Under the pieces are notes generated by a model. That model did no database searches. It saw nothing but the letters and a program-made list of their open reading frames with translations, and was not told the DNA's origin. Position numbers and translations under genes: made by a program. A stretch of DNA of 64,000 bases. Origin: Bombyx mori (Eukaryota > Arthropoda > Insecta > Lepidoptera > Bombycidae). Each line of letters opens with the position of its first letter. Positions within the stretch are counted from its first letter, which is position 1. This document shows, piece by piece, positions 23,401 to 35,400 of this stretch. The stretch is from positions 17,457,001-17,521,000 of the forward strand of contig NC_085119.1 of NCBI RefSeq assembly GCF_030269925.1. Direction: 5' to 3'.

Positions 23401-26400
23401 GGAAGCGCATGTCCGTCATCGTGCGCACGCCGGAAGGTGCGCCCCCACACTCCGCTAATTACTTCCGCAATCAATTCATATTTGTATTACAATATTTTAT
23501 CAAACGACTAAGTTTATTGTATTAAAAATAAAATTAAAATATTATAGTAACGCCGTCAATACATACCCAAATCTTGAGTACTATAGGCTGCCCCGTGTGC
23601 AGGGACCATCAAGCTGTACTGCAAGGGCGCGGACAGCGTGATCTACAGCCGGCTGTCCGGCGGAGACAGCGCGCCCTTCGCGGCGGCCACCCTGGCGCAC
23701 CTGGAGCACTTCGCCGCGGAGGGGCTCCGGACCCTCGTGTTCGCCGTCGCCGACATCCCCGAGCAGGTCTACCAGGTGCGTGCCGGGCCCCGCCGCCCCC
23801 TCCGCCCCCTCGCTCGCATCCCATCACACCGTGATCTGTTCGAACAGGACTGGTCCAACACCTACCACAAGGCGAGCATCGCGATACAGGACCGCGAGCA
23901 GAAGATCGAGGAAGCTGCCGATCTCGTAGAGAACAACCTGAGGCTGCTCGGAGCCACTGCCATTGAAGACAAGCTGCAGGTGAGCGTGCCCCCTAACTAC
24001 ATACAAACAAGATCTACATTTGTTTGCCCACGCGAATACTTATTTATTCATTTTGCCAATTTCTGTTACCGTGTAGTCAGTCCGATTGAAAGTACGGGAC
24101 AACTGCTTTGAGACATGTCTTGACGTTCATGGAGGACCAGCACATTGTGACCATCATGAAATTATCTATGTAATATAGGAGTAGAAAAGTTTATTACAAG
24201 ACGATTATAACTAAAACGTAAATATTAAATACAATATGCGTTCAGTGTTAAAATTTATCTGTTTAAATTATTTAATGTTGAACGAATGCAATAGGTACAC
24301 TGATGCATATCAACAAACAGATTATTGACAACGAGTTCGGTTGAACGTAACATTCGTGTGACGTCATTTGAGGCCAAAATAAATGGTTGAACGTACCAAA
24401 ATAAGCTACGTTTGGCCGCGCGATATGTTACGTTGTACCGAGCACGTGAGTGCAGTGACGCGTGTGTGCGGCAGGACGGCGTGCCGGAGACCATCGCCGC
24501 GCTCCTGAAGGCCAACATCAACGTGTGGGTGCTCACGGGAGACAAGCAGGAGACCGCCATCAACATCGCGCACTCCGCGCGGCTCATCCACACCGCCATG
24601 CCGCTGCTCATACTCAACGAGGACAGCCTCGACGTCAGTGCTCACCCGCCCCCTCACCCACCCCCTCACCCCACTCGTCACTAACAACAATAAGCAATTC
24701 TATCTTCGGTCTCAACATTTCTTAAAGCTTCAAATATATTCAAGTTTTTTTTTGCTTAGATGGGTGGACGAGTTCACAGCCCATCTGGTGTTAAGTGGTT
24801 ACTGGAGCCCATAGACATCTACAACGCAAATGCGCCACCCACCTTGAGATATAAGTTCTAAGGTCTCAGTATAGTTACAACAGCTGCCCCACCCTTCAAA
24901 CTGAAACGCATTACTGCTTCACGGCAGAAATAGATGGGGTGGTGGTACCTACCCGTGCAGACTCACAAGACGTCCTACCACCAGTAAACTGCAGTTACTG
25001 CACGGCCACATGGTTGCTTGTTCCCTCTCCCGATAGGACAATGGCAAGAGACATGAAGGCCGCCGCACTTCGATGTCAGTTTTATTACATTGCTCACCAC
25101 TCTTTAGTACATTTATAGATTATAATAGATAAGGGCGAGTTGACAATGTCACCGGCACGGCCAATCTTGCAACAAGTCGACACGAAATATTGTAGTGGTA
25201 GCTATAATGTAATGGAACTGCAATATTCTGCTTAAATACAATATACCGAAATTACAATTGTAATTTTTGATCCTGAGCCAACATAATAAGTTCCTTACAA
25301 CGCAGTGTCGTGTCTCCCCAGGGCACCCGGGAGTCCATGTCGCGCCACGCCATAGACTTCGGAGACAACCTCCGGAAGCAGAACGACGTGGCGCTCGTCA
25401 TCGACGGAAAGAGCCTCAAGTACGCGATGGGCTGCGACCTGAAGAAGGACTTCCTGGACCTGTGCATATCCTGCAAGGTGGTGGTGTGCTGCAGGGTGTC
25501 GCCCATACAGAAGGCCGAGGTGGTGGAGCTGGTGTCGGGCGCCACGGGGGCGGTGACGCTGGCCATCGGCGACGGAGCCAACGACGTGGCCATGATCCAG
25601 CGCGCGTCCGTCGGCGTCGGCATCTCCGGCGTCGAGGGGCTGCAGGCCGTCTGCGCCTCCGACTACAGCATCGCGCAGGTGCCGACACCCTAGCTAACAG
25701 TTCCAAGGCTCATTACTAGAGGTCGGAGTAGGTAGATTCATTTAAGGTCGTTGACGTCAAACGTAGAGGATAATATGGATATGCCTCCAAAATACCGGAA
25801 CTTCATATTTATTGTGATATTTGTTCCGGAATTTTGAAATTAGCATAAATCTGTGTTTAAGGTGAAAAACGTATTAATAATATTAATCTACGCTAACTAA
25901 TGGTGAAAGAAATCAGTATTTTAATATAATTTATACAAAAACGCCTTGGAATCGTTACACCGTATTTTGTCCCTTTCTGTTGAATTAGAAATGACGCTTG
26001 TCAGTATGAGACAAAACTTAGACAGGGCTTTTTGTTACTTTATCTCATAAATATAGAAATTGTATCCGATGACGATTAAAAATATTTTTTTACAATTAAA
26101 AAAAAAATGATTATGGATAAAATGGCATGTCCATATTATAATATCTTGACGCAAGTATATAAAGTCAATCTACCTACTCCGACCACTGCTCATTAAATAC
26201 AAATCCAAGTATTTAAATAGAGCCAACCAGTTAAAACAATATGGAGATAACTACTAAAGCCACAAACTGTTATCCATGTACTGTTCATTAAGAACATGTA
26301 TTGTTCCTAGTTCCGTTTCCTGCTCCGCCTGCTGCTGGTGCACGGAGCCTGGAACTACTCGCGAATCAGCAAACTCATTCTGTATTCATTCTACAAAAAC

Positions 26401-29400
26401 ATCTGTCTGTACGTCATCGAACTGTGGTTCGCCATATACTCTGCTTGGTGAGTATCCCGCGCCCCCCGCCCCCCGGGGCCGCACCCCGCCCCCCGCGGTG
26501 CCGTGCAGTGACGCGTTCCGTCGGCAGGTCGGGGCAGATCCTGTTCGAGCGGTGGACCATCGGCTTCTACAACGTTATCTTCACTGCGCTGCCACCCTTC
26601 GCCATCGGACTCTTCGACAAGCTGTGCTCACCGGAGATCATGCTCAGGGTAAGTTGAACTGGACCAAATCTCTATTAAACTGGTTAATTATTATATTTAC
26701 TGCGCTAACTGTTTGTACAATAAACATAATCGTACGCAACATCTGAGCGACAGGGACCGCATGAGCACGTCGTATTGTACCAGTGTTCATTGTTGTATAT
26801 ATTTTCAGTGGCTTCCCTCGGCGCGCTGCCGTAGTGTACTTGTACTTATACAAACTTGTTCATTGTTAAAAATTAATATAACATATTAAAAAGATACGTC
26901 ATATGTGTTCACGTTCAGCTTCTAACACATACAGAGAGCGAGAGAGACAAATTAACTACACCGCGGCTGTCCATGGTCCTCACATTAAATAGAATAATCT
27001 ATGTTTTGATGTGATGAAGCTCTGTACACCCAAGGAGCACCAAGAAAAAGTCCGGTTTCGGTAGGCAGCGGATTGGTCAGTAGGCAGCGTCTTGGCTCTG
27101 CCCCTAGCATTGCTGAAGTCCATAGGCGACGGTAACCACTCACCATCAGGTGGGCCGTGTGCTCGTCTGCATACAAGGGCAATAAAAAAAGTTGTGGACG
27201 GTTCTTGCAGCACCCCATCCTGTACATCCCGTCGCAACAAGGGCTGCTGTTCAACGTGCGCGTGTTCTGGGTGTGGGCGGTCAACGCGCTGCTGCACTCC
27301 GTGCTGCTGTTCTGGCTGCCCGTGGCGCTCGCCGACCACCACGTGCTGTGGTCCTCGGGCAAGGACGGCGGCTACCTGGTGCTGGGGAACCTGGTCTACA
27401 CCGTGCGTATCCTCCGGTGGTGACTGTGTACCTCCAAGATATATCCCAAGATTGTGTCGCCATATAGAAGTGCCATAGTGCTTAGTTCCTACAGTTCATT
27501 CGCGCTAAGAATGCAGTGAATCATCAGTGCAACTGCAAGGTAAAGGTGTATGAATTCAAGTGGTGTTAAAATTCAAACAAATTATATTTTTATAGATTAA
27601 GTTTAATGATTTAAAAAAATAAACTTAAAATTTAATAATGCATGCATTTGCTGTTTTTTGTATTATGCTGTCCACAGTCACATTTAAATCAGACTGTATA
27701 AAATACAAAAAAAAAATTGTAAATTACTTTTGTCTCTCCGCTATGAATTACCGAACCACTTTTATTTTTACGGATTGGTGAGGTATTAATTTTTTTTAAA
27801 TATAAATCAGGTAACACAATTACAGGACACAACCGCCGCGTTTGAAGCTATGCCTTCAACTGGTCACTGTGTACTTGACCTTGTAATTTGAGAAGATTTG
27901 ATTGGTTAGGGGCGGGGCTAGGCCGGCGAACAAAGATGACTCACTGCATTCTTAACGCGAACTATAATGTACATACGGAATAGCAGCATGTCCGCAGTGC
28001 AAGAAGAACGTTGTTAATGATTAACTAAAATCAATAATTATTTATTTCCAGTACGTGGTTCTGACCGTGTGTCTCAAAGCCGGGCTGGCCACGCACTCGT
28101 GGACGTGGGTCACGCACGTCTCCATATGGGGGTCCTTAGCTCTTTGGCTGCTATTCTTACTTATATACAGGTCAGTAACATAACGACTCGCGCATTACAC
28201 GACAACTCCCAGCTAGAACCCTCCCTCGCCCCCCTCAGCGACATTCAGTGACAGTGACAACTCAGTGACATTAAACAAATGATATGTTCCTTGTGGTTGA
28301 TGCAGGCAATGGAACACAAATAAAGACGCCTGGTCGCGGCCTCCAACATACTACAGTGCGGCGCGGACACACTCACGTCTTCTGCTTGACTTAAAGTACC
28401 ACAGTCTCTGGTCTTCTTCGACAAACTTTCGTGTCACCTTCATAAAGCATAAATCTTTGTTTTGACAGTAACATATACCCAACGATTCTGATCGGAGCCG
28501 TGATGCTGGGCATGGACCGGATGGTGTTCGGCTCCCTGGTCTTCTGGTTCGGCCTCATCCTCATCCCGATAGCGACCCTCATACCGGACCTCGTCGTCAC
28601 CGTGTAATTATACAATTATCATTATTATCAACTATATAATCATCAGAGCAAACTCCGTCCGTTTCTCCCATCTAGAACTGTCGCCTTCGTCTACAGCGCG
28701 ATGTTTCCCGAGCGCTGGGTCTTGTCTCTCTTCAAACGAAGCTTGAGGACAGACCTCAACGGTAGGCAGCGGCCTGCCCCCTATCATTGCTGATGTCCAC
28801 GAGCGACGGTCCCCAGTGACCATCAGGCGAACCGTTTGCTCGTCTGCCTACAAGGGTAATAAAAACCCGCACACGCGCTAATATAACGTACATCCAGTAT
28901 TATAATAATCGTTTAATTCAGCGGGAATTGGAACGTATAGACAGAGCCTCTGACGTCATCTGTTACTATAGTGCGCTCTCTGTCTAGCCTGAATACAGAA
29001 GCTATTAACTTTTCATTAATTACTTTAAAACTGATTGAGACTCACCGCGTCTCACGCGACCCGCCCGTTACAGCGTGCGCAACTCCGCCTTCAAATCCGC
29101 CACCGAGGCCGTGCGGGAGAGCGAGCTGAAGCAGCGCGCGCCGCCCGCCCTGCTGGCCCAGCCGCGACACTCGTAAGTGCTCATAGATACTCACGCCCCC
29201 GACCCGCCATACTTTACAGTATTTGCTAATATTCCTCTTTAAAACGATATCGAATTCTAGAACCTTTGATTTTAGACCTTATAAGCGGGTCGTAAAAGTT
29301 AATTAGAGAAACCGTTTAGCTGAGTGACTGAAATCGTTCTAACTCTTGTTTGAGGCCGCGTGACATAATAGCCACTCTTGTTTTATTTACAAACAGAAAA

Positions 29401-32400
29401 CTAAATATATAATGTATAAAACAACATGTAAATACTCAGAATTGGCGCCACAGATTATATATGATACAATATGTTTCTATAAAGATTCCAATCTTATAAA
29501 TATATTGTATCAACTAAACTTTAATCCAAGTTATTTGTGATTATTTTGTTCGAGCTTTAAGATAAAAAATATTAAACGTACACATAATGAAGATAAGATC
29601 TACAAATATAAGATTCTTCTAACCGTTACAAATACAATAGCAGAACATCAACATAGACCCGTGTCCAGTTTGTCCGTAGAGTGGCCCGGGTAGTGCATGT
29701 GTTTATGCGTTTGGAATTATTAATTATAACATATAATGCTATATGCAGCCACATGAGTACCAATAATATAATCTAACATTTCATAATTTTTCATTTTCAC
29801 CAACATTTTACATAGGTATCACGGTTAGAAAGAAAAAAAATTTTAAAAAATTGGCAATTTTTTTCTGTAAACACTGGAGAACACAAATGTAGATATTTTA
29901 TAAAATGTATATGTTACTGTATTTATTTATTTTGGTATTGAATTTAGCACAATAATATTATTATGATTGCATGTGCACCTCTGGGAACCACATGTAATTG
30001 AAATGTACTTACATTACTATGACATGTAAGTTTGTAGAGAGATGGTCAGGGATGAGGGGCGACGATAAAGCGCGATACATGTGTGGGCTCAAAACGGTCG
30101 ATGATAAGCTTTACCTCTCGATATCGTGGATTGGCTTTATTGCAATCATAATTGCGTTTACTATTGTAAATGTATATGTATGTATGATCGGTTTTATTTT
30201 ATTTAGCCTTATGTCTGTATATCCACAACTGTGTCGTATTATTGTTACCTGGAGCTAAATTTACACCTTTTTTGATTGGTAACCCCATTTTGGAATTGTG
30301 TTGCTGTATTTTCGACGAAAAAAGCACTAAGCTTTTGTCCGAATTATTTAATAAAAAATGGATATGCAGACGAGGTGAATTTTGAGCATTAGTGAGCACG
30401 TTATTTAGTCCCGTTTTTAGTTCGCTTTGCATCCCACCCTCCCCCCGCACCCCGCGTGCACTCGTGCCGTGTCTGTCTGTACATCGAGCAGGCTGTGTCG
30501 CTCTCGCATTCAGTTTGTTAAAATTTTGATTATTAAAAGTATATAACAATACATGGCGATTTAAAGATACAGAGCATAGTCGACTAAAGTAACGCGTATA
30601 TAGAAAGAGAGCGAGAGAGAGAGAGAGAGAGAGACAGACAGAGCTTGGCGCGAGTGCAGGCGCGTGCTGACGTTGTGTTGTGGCCAGCGAGTGCCGCGGC
30701 GAGCCCGTGGGTCTGCGCTGGAGGCGGCGCCACGTGCAGCCCGCCCCCGCGCCGCCCGCCCCGCGCCCGCCCTGGATCCGCGACGCGCACGTCATTTGAC
30801 GCGCGGCCGTCGGCGCAACCGGACCCCCGATAGGGACCCGCGCCGCATCGTCTCACGATGCGAGCGGGCCTACGACTGATTAGTTAGTCTCGATAGTTCG
30901 TCACTCGTCTTTTGTACAAATTTTGTTAAACAATATTTACAAACGCTTACTGTTACTTCCCTTATTTCGGTCGGTAAGAGTTTGTAAATTAAATGTTGTG
31001 TGTAAGTTATTAAGTTATTCTACAGATGCATTCCCATTAGACTAACTTATTGTGATATTTCAAGATGGCGGCACGTCACGTGTTGGTTGAGACGAAAGGC
31101 TGCTGTCAAACGGTAACTTTTGTTTTTATCGGTGGGTGCGCCCGGCGCGCTCCAGGTGTGCCCCCGGTGTACGTCCGGGGCGCTCCGGGTGTGCCCCCGG
31201 TCTTCGCTAGATTCTCTTCCTATATTAAGATTTTACAAAGAGTGAACTTTTTTAATAAAGCTTTTAGAATAATATAATTTGATATATTTAATAGAAACGA
31301 TGCCCTTTAAGTCATCATCGAAACGATGCCTCAATGTTTTACTATATATCTCTTTTTCTTTTATACAATTTAAGTGAGAGCTTTGATGTGCTGCTTCAAA
31401 ATAAATCAGTTACTTATGAAATCCATTATGTTCACAAAAAAAAGCATAACCATGGTATTTCGCAGATCGTAAGATATGGTTGAAGCAGACCGATGATGTC
31501 CACTCTCTAATGCTATCAATTGTACCGATAGTTCGAACGCAATCTGCATTGTTTGTTGTTCATTTCCAAAAACAATTTTTGTACATGGCCGCTTTATTGG
31601 AAACCATACAAATACGTATTTTTAGACCTCGCCATATTTAGTATAAAAGCTTAGCGTCAACATTGGTTTTCTAAATAAAATTAGTTATTAATAAGGGCTC
31701 TCTTCAACAACGTCCGCCTCCTAAGGCTTCCTTAACTTAAAATACATTTAATGTAATTAGACATGAGAATATATGAAACGAATCAAATTAACCAGTCTGT
31801 AATATTTGTTAGTATTTTCATTAGAATATGATCGTGCTATACAGAACAACCAACAATCAAAGGAGAATCAGTTTGCACACGAGAACTCTTTACACTTCTG
31901 TTCCTTGTGTTTATAGCGAGTTTTTTAACGTTCTCGATAGCGTAAAAGTTAACTTGAATTTGTACGGAGTTGGAATGTTTACCTACGTTTGCCGCTAGGG
32001 GCGCTGTTTTAGAATCACACTGCACCCACACGTATAGACGGGCTGTCGATAACGACATTCTAATTTATTTACTCCATTAACGCCTTGCTCGGAATAATCA
32101 ATTTTCCATTAATGTAATATTCAACTGGAATTCTTAACTTTTTCTGGAAAATGTTTTTTGAATTTTCATTACAAACTGATTTTCGCAAAATTGATGTTTT
32201 CTCTGCACAACGGAGTGGAGTGGGATTTGTAAAGAGCTAGAAACTTAATACGCTAGATGATTAACAAAATTAAACGCCTATGGTGTTCTTAAAGCAATAA
32301 TTTGTCGCATACTGAATTCCATAGTGGCACCATTTAAAATGATTAGTAGCGATAATATATTAAATTCATAGCACAGGAATTTAAAACTCCCACTAAATCG

Positions 32401-35400
32401 CAAATCATAAGCAGTAAGAAACTCACGTATGCTCTGTAACTTGTGCCAGTACTGAGTTTAGTTGTGAATTTAGTTGTGAAAACGTCAAACGCAGGACGCA
32501 ATGCTGCGTGTCTCAAGGAGAAACCTAAAGGTTTTTCTAATCCATTCATAAAATCTCGCAGGTAGATACAAGACTCATCCCGTGCGGCATCTGATTTTAT
32601 TTGTGTTACTATACTAACAGTACCTATACAAAATATGTGTTCGCCCAATGATCGAAACTAGACTATAATCTCTTGACACCTCAAGACTTCGATTCAGTGC
32701 ATGTATTACAATTCCTGTTTTGGTTCGTTTTTGATATTTTTTATTGTAACGTTGGGGTAAATAGACTGTTTCCAAAAAAATAATAATTACAAAATCTCAT
32801 CGGTAGCTAATAAAATTAAGTAAAACCATTGCCTATTTATATATAAAATAAGTTATCCGTGCTAGGGTTCACGTTCTACCTCCCGCCTTCCGTTTTTGGG
32901 AAAGGTTCAATTCATTCCTGGTTGAATTAAATTCAACTAAATTAGAAGATATATAGATAGATATGTACAAATAATTTTCGCATCGAACGTATCTCAGTGC
33001 GGATCGTGACTTGTTTTATTGTTGCTAGTTTATTAAATAAATGACTTGAGTGTAAATGTTGTTTGTTATTTGTATACAGATTGTATTTAAAAAATCAGCA
33101 ATAGTTCTTTTAAGATTGACATAAGGCATAAATTATGCGCACTTTGTTTGTTAATGGATATAAATGAAATAAATAACAATTTTAGCTATTTTGGACAAAC
33201 AAAAATCTTCACGATTTACCCGCAACTTTTTATACGGTTTTATCAATTGGCAACATTATATTTTTATCAACGTGTTACCGTACTTGCGACTCTGTACCTC
33301 GCCAATAATATTCTCGATAATGTCGTATGACTAGATTTTTGTAGTCTTTTTGAGGTCACTATTTCTGACTAACTGACCAACGCCCTAAATGTGAATTCTC
33401 TCACATGTTGGTATAACTCAGGGCAGTCAATTGTTTGTTTGTTAATATCGTATAAAGGCGATTTTGACCAAAAGATATGCAGTGTACAAACAACATTTAT
33501 TTATATGTATATAAAAACGAATTCTAAAATTGTTAAATATAACTATACACATGTGTATGTACATCTTCCTATTGTTGTTGTTTTGTGTAAAATATGTCGA
33601 TAATAAACGGCTATTGTCAGATGCAATTGTGTAGTACTTTATCCTGCGTTGTAACCTGCGCTGTATTATAATTTGCTTTTTCGATCCTTTATTGTAATTC
33701 AAAAATATGACGCACTTCATTGACATACAAATTAGATACACATATACATTGTATATTTTTCGCTTCGAATTATACGCCACATAGAGATAATGCCTTGTAA
33801 AAAAAAAAGTCTTTACACTACACGGATTTTAGTGGGAATTCGTATTTTTATCTAGTGACCGAGACAATAGAAAATATCATTAATTACATGTTGTAGAGTT
33901 GCTTTTCGAAATCAAGTCACGACTCTTAGTGGGGCGTAAAGCAAAGAGAGTTGATTAAATATGTGGATAGGGACGGAAGGGCGGCATCCACGTGTAGGAT
34001 GTGGGCTGCGGTGACCACTATACATCAGTGTGGACGAGAGCTCGTCTGCTCCTTTAAATAATTTGTTAAAAAAACATTCACAGTGCTATCTGTGTCCTTT
34101 AATTTAAAATGTGTATAAAAGGATAGTCAAACAATCATTGCCAATTTCTGAAACTAACTAAAAAAACTTTAATTAATAAATAATAAATAAGGTTTTAATT
34201 TTAGTTATAAAAAACCTTATTTATTTAAAACTAGCGGCCCGCCCCGGCTTCGCTTGGGAAGTAGCGCACGCGATGTAAAGAATTTTACGTAATTTTGTTA
34301 ACACATTGGGTTACATTATTGGAGTTTCAGTAAATATCCTTAATTTTTTTGAAAATATAATAAATATAGCCTATGTCACCCAGGGATAACGTAGATTTCC
34401 AACAGTGAAAGAATTTTTTAAATCGGTTCAGTAGTTTCGGAGCCTATTCAATACAAACAAACAAACAAATGTTTCCTCTTTATAATATTAGTATAGAAGT
34501 ATAGATTAAACATAAACACATAACAATATTTGCAAACACACACACACGTCTCGTCTCTCAAATATTAAAACATGAAATGTGATAATAAATAATTGACTGT
34601 ACTTTAACGGTTTCATTTCGCGTGTAGTAGTTTCATTTTAAACTGTCACTGTCACACGTCATAGTTAAAAAATTGAAATGTACGTTTTTCTACACAAAAG
34701 ACTTGTCAGAAACTAATCAAATAAATAATTTACCGCAGTTTGAGTAACCAATAGACAAAATTAACGGAGTTTGTATAACTAAAATGATAAAAGCGAGATT
34801 AAACCGTAAAAGTCGTTACAATTACGCGCGAAAACCGAAGCAAATGACATGAAATTTAGTGTTGCTAATGTGTCAAAGAAGTGTCGATAAGTGTCCAATT
34901 CAATTTAAGTATGTACGAGTCTGTTACTCGCCTGGAACTCTGAGTAGTCGGCGTACAGTAGACAAAAGATCGTCCTCTTGTATTTATGTAACAATTTTTT
35001 TTTAAATACTTAATATTTTGAAGAAATTAAGATGGAAGAATTACGACTTTATCGACTATAGTATTATTATAGTCCTTGTGGATATTACACATTTTGGCTC
35101 TCAAATAGTGTTCTGTTTTCAACAAAACCAGTGAACTAACTTCACGTAACTAATAAATGTAATTTATTGTTCGTATATCTTTCACAGGTGTCGGATTCTT
35201 ATTTCGCTTTAAATCGTTCCTTAGATCAAAATTGATGTGTTTAATACTTAAATAACGTTTTGTTTCATCCGAAATTAGAAACGGCCGTTCGAACTGAAGT
35301 GTTCTTAAATATAAAATGAAATGTAGATGTTGTATTTTTGAAACGATTTCCTAACAATTACTGTTTATGTAGTATTGAAGTATTTACATGTGTGTGACTA

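Noticed and set aside
25252..25706. Reverse-strand open frames over ATP8A exon 15
   Set aside because: They are antisense shadows of a GC-rich exon whose plus-strand reading carries GDGANDV and family motifs.
30199..30795. 198-codon reverse-strand open frame, the longest in the window
   Set aside because: It runs through a (GA)n tract read as Ser-Leu repeats and a GC-rich island, with no recognisable domain; its openness is explained by composition.
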